Of a stretch of DNA of 64,000 nucleotides, positions 9,782 through 20,112 are shown in pieces. A program made the position numbers and the translations under genes. The first letter of the stretch is position 1, and each line of letters begins with the position of its first letter. Source of the DNA: Blattamonas nauphoetae (Eukaryota > Preaxostyla > Oxymonadida); assembly GCA_033064195.1 (NCBI GenBank), contig JARBJD010000004.1, forward strand, positions 682,001 to 746,000, read 5' to 3'. The notes under the pieces are model-generated. The model saw only the letters and a list, made by a program, of their open reading frames with translations. It was not told where the DNA came from and searched no databases.

Positions 9782-10882
9782 GACGTCTGTGAATCGATTC
9801 TCGGATCTGGGCGGACAGGAATAGTGTATCGCGCAAGAAACTCGGAATCTGATGCAAATGTTGCCATCAAAGTGATTCCGTGCTTGTCTGACTTCGACAG
9901 AGCTCCAATCGAAGCAGAACTGGACAGATTGAAACGATTCCAGTCAAACTGTATTGTGGAAATCATTGAAGTGATAAGTGCCCCAACTGCTGTTTTTCTT
10001 GTTATGGAGCTGATGGATCACTCTGTTTCTGATTTTCAATCATCGTTTCGGAGAATTCTCCACACTGATCGACTCCATGTCTGTTTCTCGTTTATCTGAT
10101 CCCATCAGGCTATTCTGGAGATCTCTATCTCACTCCACACTCACCTCAAAGACCTCCACCAACAGGGGCTTGTGTATGGACAATTGAAGCTGTCGAACGT
10201 TCTGTTCACGAAATCGTTGAAAGTCAAGCTTGGTATCTTGATTGTTTTCTTTCATCTTCTCTCAACAGGCGACACGATGAGTGGGTGTGAGTGCAGGTGC
10301 GGTGTTATTGCGGGAATCTCCGAGCTGGATTCTCTTCGATACCAACCACCCGAGCACTTCACGTCCTCATCGCCAGCGCCGTCTGCAGCTTCAGACACTT
10401 GGGCGTTGGGAATGCTGTTGTTGGAGATGATCACAGGAAGAGTTCAGATTGGGGGAAACGATTGCCAAACCATTCGCTCAAACATCGCTTCTTTCGACGC
10501 CAATGAAGCGACAGGTCGTCTGAACCCGAAAACAGCAAGTCTTCTTCGTGGGTTTCTTGATGCAGTTTGTATTTCCTTTTTCACCCATCGTTTGTCATTT
10601 CAATCCGTCCAGAATCCAAAGGAGAGAACGGCTCTCTCCAAACTGCCGCTGAACACTCTGATGCTCGCCCTTTCTGATTCTGTCTTGTCTGTCGGCCGAG
10701 ATGTCTCGACAAATGAAGTCAATCTCGAACTCTGGGAGACTCGGCAGGATTTGGTGAACGAGCAGCAACAACGGAAGATTGAGAAGTTGACGGAGCAAGC
10801 AACGCGGAACGCGGAGACGATTGAACAGATGAGAAGAGAAATGGATATTTTGAAGTCTTTAGTGAATCGGCAGGAGTCCTGA
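9782..10882 (+). CDS. Protein pseudokinase with C-terminal coiled coil, three or more introns
   Basis: Introns 10079-10108 (30 nt), 10233-10268 (36 nt) and 10565-10612 (48 nt) all have GT-AG ends and keep the frame. The protein shows a Gly-rich loop (ILGSGRTGIVYRA), the ATP-lysine (VAIKVI), a hinge (FLVMELMDHSV) and the C-lobe motifs APE-like YQPPEHF, DTWALGMLLLEMITGR and the final-helix Arg in NPKERTAL. The catalytic loop, normally HRDLKxxN, reads VYGQLKLSN and lacks the catalytic Asp; no DFG follows. Phosphotransfer is therefore unlikely. A C-terminal helix (about 60 residues, NEQQQRKIEKLTEQ and after) predicts a coiled coil. The likely role is scaffold or allosteric partner. The start exon is not placed. 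Confidence 0.7.
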
Positions 10883-11048
10883 CTTTTTTCTGTTTTCTGA
10901 ATTTCTGAGCGAAATTGGTCGTTCTTATCACACCAAAACGAGGGAGCAGTCTGATAAACTCCTTTCTTGCGAATAGGGAGCGAATCTGTCAAAACAGCAA
11001 GTTTGTTGGGATGATCGCCACAACCAGCTGAAACTGCTATCCTGAATC

Positions 11049-12088
11049 ATGATTCAGCAGCTTTCTGTTTCTGAATCCCACAAATCACCGTCTCCATCAT
11101 CTTTTCTGGACATTGATCTGGACTCAATCAAAACTATCGACAAAGCGTCCTCTTTTCTTCTCTCACTCGTGGCATCTATCCAGGACGGTTCTGCTTTTGA
11201 TAACACAGCCGCTCATCATGCCCTTATCTTCTTTCGGATTCTCAAACCTCACAGAAATTCATTATTCACCTCAGAGCAACTGCTGTTTGAACTTCTCCCA
11301 ACACCAGACAGATCAGACCAGGGATTTATCACTCAGATGATTCCCCTTCTGACATGCCACAATCCGGAAATTGTTCTATCGGCCCTTGAGCTTGTTTATT
11401 CCATCACAAATGACCTGCCCATCACACAACGCTTGAAAGTGACCGAAGCGGTTTCTTCACCCTCCTCCCAACGACATTCTTTGAGCAAATGATCCATCTG
11501 ACCCTTCCATCAGAATTGTATTTGATAAGGATTGTCTTCTGGAGCCTTCTTTTGGGAACACCTGTTCTCACTTCCAGAGTCTGCGAGTCTACAGATCTTA
11601 CGGCCTCAGTGATTCGTCAAACGCTTTATGACAACCTTATTGTACCACTTGAAGGATTTTTTCGCTTTATTTGCAGAAATAGATACGAAATCAAGGACGA
11701 ATCGGAATCTTTCTTCATTGCTTGGGTGATTGGATTATTACCTTACGTTGCTCCGTATCACGCTCAAACCACCCAGGCTGTGCAGCGATCGTCCATGAGT
11801 TTGGCTTTCTGCAGCGGACTGTCCTTCTTTACCCACAATTTCGTCCAGGCTTGTTTCCTGAACCAACTGAGAGATGGGATCCGTTCTTGGAGCAAAGCAG
11901 AAACAGATGTCCGAAACAGAAGCAAGGTGATTCTGAGAAGGCTGAATGAGGAGGGCCTGTCTGACACGCTCGAGCAACACATCCAGACTCAAGGATTCGA
12001 TGACAACAATGATATGGACATTTTCACAGCAGCTCTGTCAATTCACCTGTTGGGTGGAAACATTCCGTACATCGATCCGGATTATTGA
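11049..12088 (+). pseudogene. Member of a local ARM-like multigene family, frame broken once
   Basis: From ATG 11049 the frame reads SSFLDIDLDSIKTID and helical repeats, then runs into a stop near 11490. The family-like sequence resumes in another frame at about 11450 (GFFTLLPTTFFEQMIHLTL) and continues to 12088. One missing base near 11450 would explain this, and no GT-AG intron fits. Paralogues lie at 41620-42677 (-), 43409-44485 (-) and 56909-58162 (+), sharing an S-x-F-L-[ND]-x-D start, about 350 residues of helical repeats, and an ending like EGxxDTLExxx. Function is unknown; the repeats suggest a binding scaffold. A sequencing error is a possible alternative to true decay. Confidence 0.6.
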
Positions 12089-12403
12089 TGCATGACATCC
12101 AGCGAGAGAAGCCACGAAGACATCGAGGCAGGCAAATAGGACAGGTCGAAGAAGGAGGAAAAAAGAGAAGAAAGGGGATTATTGTTCATTACGTTCATGT
12201 TCACCATAGATAACCATGCCTGAAGCAGTTTGCCGCAATATCCATCTCCATGCTCTCATGGACACCAGCAGTGTCTACGGGAAGGCGTAGAGATGAAAGG
12301 TCCAAAATCGTCACAATAATAACGAAGCACTCGTTGTACCTGGTCACCACAGACTCTCATGATGAAAAGTGGTTCTCATAAACTCGCCCCTAATAACTTG
12401 TGG
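12089..12403. other. Short intergenic region, nothing recognised
   Basis: No supported frame or RNA gene is seen between the ARM-like gene and the membrane protein gene. Confidence 0.4.
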
Positions 12404-13200
12404 ATGGCATCCACAAATCATGAAACGGAGCAACGATCATTTACAGTCGTTGGTGTGTTTTTATGTGATTCTCATGTGTTTTAGCGAAAGGACACTCTGC
12501 CATACTGACGTTCTTGTTCATCTTGGGAGTCATTATTCTCTCAGTCGGATTACCTTTCTGTATCATGTATTTCCTGGATCTCATTGGCGTATTCATAATA
12601 ATACCGGCTGGTCTTGTTGTTTTCGGGCTGGGTTTCGCAATTGTCTCCGGACGCACCACGACACTCACAGTTGACCAAACAGCTCAGACAGTTACGATCA
12701 ATGTCAAAGAAGCATGCCTCAAAGCCTGCTTCACATCCTGCTGTTCATCTGACTTTCGTGGGACACATACATTCAGCTTCCAGGACATCCTTCGTGTCGC
12801 TGTCGCCCAAAACTGCAGTAAATCCAATATTCGCATCTTCTTTCTAAGCGGCGTCAAATTCGATACTCACTCAACCGTCGATAATCAATCAGCTCTTCAT
12901 TTTGGGGCTATAATCAATGGATACTTAGCGGAGCACCCACCACCCTTCACTCAATACCACTCCGCGTTCTACATGGGAGGCTTTGCTGATCCAAGCATTG
13001 CCACTGGTCCCAAAAACCAACAGATGTACACCCCACCTCAATTAGTGGACGGTCATGAACAATACAATCTGCCGACAGCATTTCCAGCTGAACCCTCTCA
13101 AGGTTCAAAGTATCTTTCTTCAGAAAGGACCGAGACTAAAAATCCACTATCTTCTCCCCCTAGCGATTATCCAGATACAAGCTTGATTTCAAAGGATTAA
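12404..13200 (+). CDS. Small membrane protein with a two-segment hydrophobic hairpin, one intron
   Basis: ATG 12404 starts a 49 nt exon (MASTNHETEQRSFTVV) joined by a 32 nt intron (12453-12484) to the main exon; the phase matches exactly. The 254-residue product has two hydrophobic stretches, AILTFLFILGVIILSVGL and GVFIIIPAGLVVFGLGFA, near residues 21-60. A soluble beta-like domain follows (TTTLTVDQTAQTVTINV) with a Cys-rich stretch (CLKACFTSCC), then a disordered Pro/Ser-rich tail. The architecture (short N-tail, hairpin, PH-like beta domain) resembles small endomembrane proteins of protists, but no family is named. Start choice rests on the intron phase; ATG 12422 does not fit. Confidence 0.7.
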
Positions 13201-13597
13201 ATAATATATTTGTCAAATTCTCTTGTTTCCCCTCCTATGCGGTATATTTATCGCGAACCGGCATGTTAATCTTTATTTATTGGAGGACACTCTATGTTCA
13301 TGATTTTTTCTCACATTTTGGAGATATAATGCTTTTTGGATGAGAAAAAGTCACGTGAGAAGACAAAACAAAAATTGAACCGTTTCTCTGTTTGACGAAT
13401 CCTTGTGTTGGTGAAAGTGAGGAAGAACTTCAAGGAAGATGCAAAGGAATCCTCTGAGATAGATTTAGCAGCACAGTCCTCTTCACAGACCAGATTTGAT
13501 TCTTGAAGAGTTGAAAACGATCATCCTGAGGAAATTCCCAAAAAACCGGTGTTAATGAGGTGAAAAAAAGGAAATATGAACAAATATCTCAACTAGT
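13201..13597. other. A/T-rich intergenic stretch
   Basis: No gene supported. It leads into a decayed transposon end at about 13598. Confidence 0.4.
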
Positions 13598-13640
13598 GTT
13601 CGAATTCTGGGTCTTGGCGAATAAAACCGGTCGGTTGGGA
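13598..13640 (-). repeat. Decayed end of the 3.2 kb element family
   Basis: GTTCGAATTCTGGGTCTTGG and the following CGAATAAAACCGG match, with a few changes, the reverse complement of 4412-4442 (left end and subterminal part of the 3.2 kb element). The terminal CCCTCC is not preserved. It is probably an old relic of another copy. Confidence 0.5.
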
Positions 13641-13709
13641 TGAAACCAGTTTGTCCAAAAGACGATGGATGGGACGAACCCAAAGAATGCGAAAATTGAG
13701 AATGAAAAT

Positions 13710-16700
13710 CTAGTGCTTCACGAAAGTGAGATCACAATTCGAAAACACTGTTCTTCGTTGTACCCTCCTTCCAAAACCCGTCACTTTCCAAAACCCGTCA
13801 CACTTTTGACGGGTCATCTTTTTGTTGTTTCCACCTCTCATTTTCATCTCAAAATTGTTTTTATTCAACTTTTTTTTGAAATGAAATCAATTGAAAACAA
13901 ATTGAGAAAAAAGTCGGGATAGTAATACCTCCTTGTTCTGGTCAAGGTGATCAACCCTGAATTTTGTTGTGGGTGATCCTTCTCGACCAGTTATCGTAAA
14001 GACCTCTCGTTTTCACTAAATCGAATGTTTTGGTGGAATTGAAGCTTTTCTGCCATTTTCAATCTTTTTTAAGCAACAGACATTTCCGTCTTTTCATCAT
14101 TTTGCGCCCAACGATCAAAAATGCAACCTTTCAGTCACTACAACTTCTTCACTTGTCACAAATTTTTGTAAAAATCATTCGGAGAGCATCATCCTCTTGG
14201 TCAAATGATAATTTCTTCAAAAAAGTTAAGATAGATGCCAAATTTGTGTGTAAACTGTCGAAAACACGAGGTTTTGGAAAAAGTTGAGAATTAAGAGTTG
14301 TTCAGAAAAGAATGAAAATGGCAGAAAAGCTTCAATTCCACCAAAACATTCGATTTAGTGAAAACGAGAGGTCTTTACGATAACTGGTCGAGAAGGATCA
14401 CCCACAACAAAATTCAGGGTTGATCACCTTGACCAGAACAAGGAGGTATTACTATCCCGACTTTTTTCTCAATTTGTTTTCAATTGATTTCATTTCAAAA
14501 AAAAGTTGAATAAAAACAATTTTGAGATGAAAATGAGAGGTGGAAACAACAAAAAGATGACCCGTCAAAAGTGTGACGGGTTTTGGAAAGTGACGGGTTT
14601 TGGAAGGAGGGTACAACAATTGGCAACGAATGCTGATATTCTATCAAAGCTCCCTTCATCTTTGTTGAGCCTGGTCTGCAGTTGAACAGACAATCTGAGA
14701 GTGTGATTCGAGCAATAGAAGTGTGGAGAGTGATGTGAAGGGCACCAAAGGGAGAGGCCACTCGAGAAGACCAGACAAAAGAACACGACGAGAAGGAGAT
14801 CAGCGGCGAGAAGCTCGACTGAGATGAATAATGGAGGCTGAAAGCAGGACACGTCGGGGTTCCAGTTTCGGAGACCGTCCCACAATCGATGAACTGGCAT
14901 CCGGTCACGGAAAGCTCGTCATGGCCTGTTCGAACGAGAATCACTGCGACGTCTGTGGTTGGGGTGTTGGAGAGTGTTGTGGCTTTGGTACAAACACAAT
15001 CTGTCATCTGGAATGACAAGGAGGAAGATGGAGATGAAAGGAACGAGACGAGAGGAACAGTTCCACTTTGAACACTCGAAAAGACACAGTCGCTCAGCTT
15101 CATGTCAACATCGAGGATGGAGTGTTCCCCTGAAACGAGAGAGACCCCGTTTGACATTTCGAGATGGTCGACATGCACGTTGTTCAGTTCGACCAGTCCT
15201 GCTGACAGCGAGACTAGTCCCATTCCAACCTTCCCCGACCCGTCTTGGACGACCCAAACGGACTCCACGACAATCGACCCTCTTCCACACACCACAGCAT
15301 CTGGTTGAAGTCCATCCCAACTTGACGTTTTCGCAGGAAGAAGAAGATACAGCTGTTCGATGAAAATGCTGCTGTCATCCACGTTCAGAATGCCTGTTCC
15401 CATCGCTGAATTGGTCTGTTTCAGAGTCGATTCCACCACAACTCGTTTTGGTGTTCCTGATTCGGATCCGATTCGAAGATGGAAATTTCTGACGCAGAAA
15501 CAAGCTCCGAATGATGCCTCCTTCTTCACTTTCAACACAACGTCCATGTCAGACGTGTCTGATCTCTCCACACCAACGTTCCATCCATAAGCAATCGTTC
15601 TGCAGGGTGTTTCTGCTTCTCCACACGAGATATCATCATGTCCAGTCCAGTCAATAACAATGTCTGTGGATACAAGTGGACCTGGCCCAACAGTGAACGA
15701 GCCAGATGACGGGATTGTGATTGCATTGTTCCTTTTTTTGCTGATGGACGAGGGAAGAAGGTATGTTGTGTCGTATTGGAGAGAATCTGTTCCTTTGTTA
15801 ATCGGCAATGGATTCGACTTGAGTTCTGTTCCTTCGGTGTGCACAGAGAATGTGACAGACGGTGATCCAACTGCTACTTCGTATTCTCCACTTCTCTGTA
15901 GTCCTTGTCCTGTCAGGGTGACAATTCCGAAGTTAGACATGTCCGACACGAAGTCGAAAGTCGCTCCTGTGACCATCGGCGGAAGTGGGACGGTGAAGTT
16001 GAGAGATGGGGCAACCATGACTTCGCGCCAATCGTTCTGGTTGAGGAGCATTCGAACAGTGTATTCTTTGTTCATGAGCAGATAAGGATCGGTGCCTACT
16101 GGGACAGCTTCAGGATCAGGAAAAACGAGGAATTCGAAAGCAAGCGCAGTTGAATTGACAAATGCTCGCTGACCCACAATGAGGGCAGAAAGAAATTCAT
16201 CTTCGTTGGCCACCTGCACATCGTATGAGAAATCGTAGAAAGGCCCTCCACGAATGATGACGATTGCCTTGGTGAGATCGTCGTTCAGCACGCACGTCAC
16301 ACTTGTTGCTGAAGGGGGAGGATCAGGAAGAGTGAAAGAGAGGCCAGTTGGGAGAAGGATGGATGGGTCGTTAACTGCGATGATGGTGCACACTTCGGAA
16401 TAAGCAAAGTGAGCATCTTCGGGTGGTGAGAGTACAACGGTTATCGTGCAACCATCGTTCCACCAGACATCGATATCCTTCTGATTCCCTTTTGAATCCG
16501 AAACTGTGAATTTGAGATCTCCAACTGGTATGTTCTCTCCGGTCACGTGGACATCTACTTGTGTTTCGGACGATGATGAGATTTCTGCAGTTTTGATTCG
16601 TATGAGGACAGGAATATCAATCGTGTGTCCACAATCTGGGAAGTGAAGCACGCCCTTCGCTTTCCCATACAAAACCGTGTAAGATTTCCCAAATTCCAAT

Positions 16701-17482
16701 CCATGCTGACTTGACGGCATGAGTGTGGAGTTGAGTGAGATGACATTCGTTGCCGTCTTTTGGAAGGTGAGAGCCATCTGGCTGGAGTCTCCCTTCAATG
16801 TGACATCGACCGAACTGTCCAGAAAGTTGGTTCCAGTGAGGCTGACAAGGATCGTCTTGAAGTCTGCACTTGGAGTCACGGACACTGTTGAGAGGCGAGG
16901 GAAGAGGATGTCAGTGCCAGGGATTGAAGCAGATCTAATTGAATATGTCTTTCCGGCTGTGACTTCACCTCCTTCTGCGTTTGATGCAGAACATGTAGCT
17001 GAAGTGCCAGAGAAGGTAAACACGACGAGGCGTGAGTGGCTTCCGTCCTGAACGAGAGCTTCGACAGAGCCGGACAGAGCAGAGGAGACAGTGAGAGTGA
17101 GCTTGGTTGATGATCCTGTTGTGGTTGTGGTGAGCTGAAGAGCACGACATGAAGCGGTGATCAATTGCATTGGTTGTAGGTTGGTTGGTGAAGTGTTTTC
17201 CCAATGCACATTCCCCGATGTCCACGTTGATGAACAGGTCGCGAGAAGATCGTCAGTGATTTGGTCGATTGGGATCGTATGCATGAACAAGTCGTGAGAC
17301 GGTGGAGTTGCTGTGCTTTTGCATCTTCTGAACGACAGAAATGAAAGTGTGAGAATGTCCATTGCGTAGCTGATGGAGCACGCTCCTGAGGGGGATGAGC
17401 TTTCGATGAACACAGAATCCGATAGAACGACTTCCCGTCCCGCGAAACCGATTGCCCCAGCGTTCAATTTGGCCTGGCACAT
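13710..17482 (-). CDS. Large extracellular protein: beta-sandwich repeats plus beta-helix, interrupted by a miniature element
   Basis: A minus-strand frame is coding-like from about 17482 to 14614. The first half has repeated domains of about 140 residues with alternating strands (STVSVTPSADFKTILVSLTG, VTGENIPVGDLKFTVSDS). The second half carries DWTGHDDISCGEAETPCRTI, akin to the D-G-E-D-H-x-L-C-G-x4-P-C motif of the surface receptor at 20113-29513, and then pectin-lyase-like beta-helix turns rich in CxF and NxS. The miniature element at 13763-14611 sits near the 3' end; without it the frame would go on for 16 codons to a TAG at 13712-13710. At the 5' side the frame runs into the antisense of an ABC-transporter domain, so the N-terminus, including any signal peptide, is missing. 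It is probably a truncated surface-protein gene. Confidence 0.6.
13763..14611 (+). mobile_element. 849 bp miniature TIR element, copy 1
   Basis: It is flanked by TA on both sides (13761-13762, 14612-14613). The arms are 299 bp each (13763-14061 and 14313-14611), essentially perfect inverted repeats around a 251 bp centre. The outer end is CCCTCCTTCC followed by two CCAAAACCCGTCAC units and an inverted TTTTGACGGGT. There is no transposase gene, so it must be mobilised in trans. It is inserted near the 3' end of a surface-protein gene on the other strand. Confidence 0.9.
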
Positions 17483-18371
17483 GTCGGGCGAGAAGGAGGA
17501 CAAGGCGAAGAGCGTGGAGTGGGCGAAGGAGGGGTCGATTGAGTTTGAGGACGTGTCGGCGAAGTATCTCCCAAACGGGGATGTTGTGCTGAAGGGCGTG
17601 TCGCTTCGGGTGGAGGGAGGGAGTCGCGTGGGAGTGGTGGGGCGGACGGGGTGTGGGAAGTCGACGCTGCTTCTGACGCTCCAGAACATGACGATTGTGG
17701 TGAAGGGTGTGGTGCGAGTGGGAGGGAAGCAGATTGCGGACATCAACACACGCACACTGCGAGGGAACATCGGAGTGGTGCAGCAAGAAGTGCGTCTGGC
17801 GAACGGGACGATCCGCGACTGCATCGATCCGTACGGGCAGCACAGCGACGACGCGATTTTGGGAGCGCTGGAGGAGGTTGGGATGGGAAGCGATGTGCGA
17901 AGTCTGCCGCTAGGTCTGCTGACAGAACTGACTGACACAACACGGCTGCTGTCGGCGGGACAGAGGCAGCTGTTGGGGATCGCGCGGGCACTTCTGCAGT
18001 CGGCGCGGATTGTCGTGCTCGACGAGCCGTCGTCGAGTGTGGACGAGTGGACAGACGCGATGGTACAGGGAGTGATGGCGTCGGCGTGGAGGGAGGCGAC
18101 AGTGATTATGGTTGCTCATCGGCTGTCGACTGTGGCTGACACAGATGTGACAATTGTGATGGATGAGGGGAGAGTGGTTGAAGTCGGTCGAACTCGGGTT
18201 AGTCATTTTCTCGTCATTCTCACTTCTCCTTTCTTGTCTGTGCTCTCTTTTTCTCCTCGTGATTCTCTCTCTCTTCTTGTCTTCATCTCTGTTCATTCTC
18301 TCTCTCATTGACAGGATCTCCTGAATCGAGAAGGATCCGAACTGTCGCGATTGACGTTGAATTCTGGGTGA
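17470..18371 (+). pseudogene. Orphan nucleotide-binding domain of an ABCC-type ABC transporter
   Basis: The frame contains a complete NBD: start strand GSIEFEDVSAKYLPNGDVVL, Walker A GRTGCGKST, signature LLSAGQRQLLGIARALL, Walker B plus catalytic Glu IVVLDEPSSSVDEW, and H-loop VAHRLST. An intron at 18198-18314 joins GRTR to a last exon DLLNREGSELS, ending at TGA 18369-18371; this is the usual tail after NBD2 of MRP/ABCC pumps. All membrane segments and NBD1 are missing: upstream of about 17470 lies coding sequence of a different gene on the other strand. All ATPase motifs are intact, so truncation is recent or the upstream part was displaced by rearrangement or misassembly. The left boundary is approximate. 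Confidence 0.75.
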
Positions 18372-18615
18372 GACTTTCTTCGTTCTCTCCAAGAGAATGC
18401 AGACCGAACAGAAGATATACGGAAAATGGAAAAAAATGGGAAGGAATCGTTGATTGAACTCTTGATTTCGAAAAAAGAAGGAGAAATGTGCTTTTCTTGA
18501 GTTGGATTGAAGAGCTTTGGATTTCTCGTCATCTGGAGCATTTTTTCGACATGTCAGTTTGTTGATTTCAGCTGATTGTTTTGTTGTTGACGGAATTGAT
18601 CAACAAAACTGAGTA

Positions 18616-19464
18616 CCCTCCTTCCAAAACCCGTCACTTTCCAAAACCCGTCACACTTTTGACGGGTCATCTTTTTGTTGTTTCCACCTCTCATTTTCAT
18701 CTCAAAATTGTTTTTATTCAACTTTTTTTTGAAATGAAATCAATTGAAAACAAATTGAGAAAAAAGTCGGGATAGTAATACCTCCTTGTTCTGGTCAAGG
18801 TGATCAACCCTGAATTTTGTTGTGGGTGATCCTTCTCGACCAGTTATCGTAAAGACCTCTCGTTTTCACTAAATCGAATGTTTTGGTGGAATTGAAGCTT
18901 TTCTGCCATTTTCAATCTTTTTTAAGCAACAGACATTTCCGTCTTTTCATCATTTTGCGCCCAACGATCAAAAATGCAACCTTTCAGTCACTACAACTTC
19001 TTCACTTGTCACAAATTTTTGTAAAAATCATTCGGAGAGCATCATCCTCTTGGTCAAATGATAATTTCTTCAAAAAAGTTAAGATAGATGCCAAATTTGT
19101 GTGTAAACTGTCGAAAACACGAGGTTTTGGAAAAAGTTGAGAATTAAGAGTTGTTCAGAAAAGAATGAAAATGGCAGAAAAGCTTCAATTCCACCAAAAC
19201 ATTCGATTTAGTGAAAACGAGAGGTCTTTACGATAACTGGTCGAGAAGGATCACCCACAACAAAATTCAGGGTTGATCACCTTGACCAGAACAAGGAGGT
19301 ATTACTATCCCGACTTTTTTCTCAATTTGTTTTCAATTGATTTCATTTCAAAAAAAAGTTGAATAAAAACAATTTTGAGATGAAAATGAGAGGTGGAAAC
19401 AACAAAAAGATGACCCGTCAAAAGTGTGACGGGTTTTGGAAAGTGACGGGTTTTGGAAGGAGGG
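18616..19464 (+). mobile_element. 849 bp miniature TIR element, copy 2
   Basis: Same length, arms and centre orientation as copy 1, with TA on both sides (18614-18615, 19465-19466). I saw no difference from copy 1 when reading the two side by side. It lies between the ABC fragment and the receptor gene. Confidence 0.9.
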
Positions 19465-19466
19465 TA

Positions 19467-20112
19467 TGTCGCTTGAACGCTGGAATTTAAGTCGTATGTG
19501 ACCGAAGACATCTCGTGGAAGTTGGATGTGGAAGTTAGCTCTCGATGAATCGCTGATTTGGATAGAAATCTCGAAAGAACCGCTCAGAAAGGTATCGGAG
19601 TGTTTTGATGTCCAGAGAATGATAATGCAATCAACTCAGGTTCTGAGTTCAGTCGTTGTTGAGAAAAGTCGGGGATTCAGATGGGAGACCGAGTCAATGG
19701 GTTTGAACTGTTTCTAAGGACGTTTTTGAAAGACTTGCACATGGGACTTCAAGCAACAGAACATGCAGTAGCTTGTTGGTATACTTCAGACAACACCTTT
19801 AATAATCTGGATTTAGGGACTTATGGACAGAAAAATGACCATCAAAGTCGAACCATCGCCCAGTGACTACAAGCACTTTCCAGTTCTGAGGGACAATCTC
19901 ACAGGGTTCATGGTATCTGAAGAATCGTTCGTTGAACTGAAATGACCGAGGATATCTTCGTTGTTCTGATTGGAATGTCATCCAGAACAGTCACTCCCAG
20001 CTCAATGATCATGATGTCTCTCTTTGGTACTACAACGCAGGAACAACGGGATGGAGACGAGGAGATTTTGAGAAGAGTATGGGAGCGCAGGAAACAGTTG
20101 AGAGACTGTAGA
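19467..20112. other. Upstream region of the surface receptor gene
   Basis: Only short frames without motif. The receptor frame is open from 19942, but the segment before ATG 20113 does not look like a protein start, so this stretch is probably 5' flank and promoter. Confidence 0.4.

Noticed and set aside
14030-14287. 85-codon frame across the arm and centre of each miniature element
   Set aside because: It is identical in all copies only because the copies are identical; no motif, and composition follows A/T-rich DNA.
17483-17938. N-terminal extension of the minus-strand surface protein across 17483-17938
   Set aside because: It is antisense to an intact ABC nucleotide-binding domain, whose motifs prove the plus strand is the coding one.
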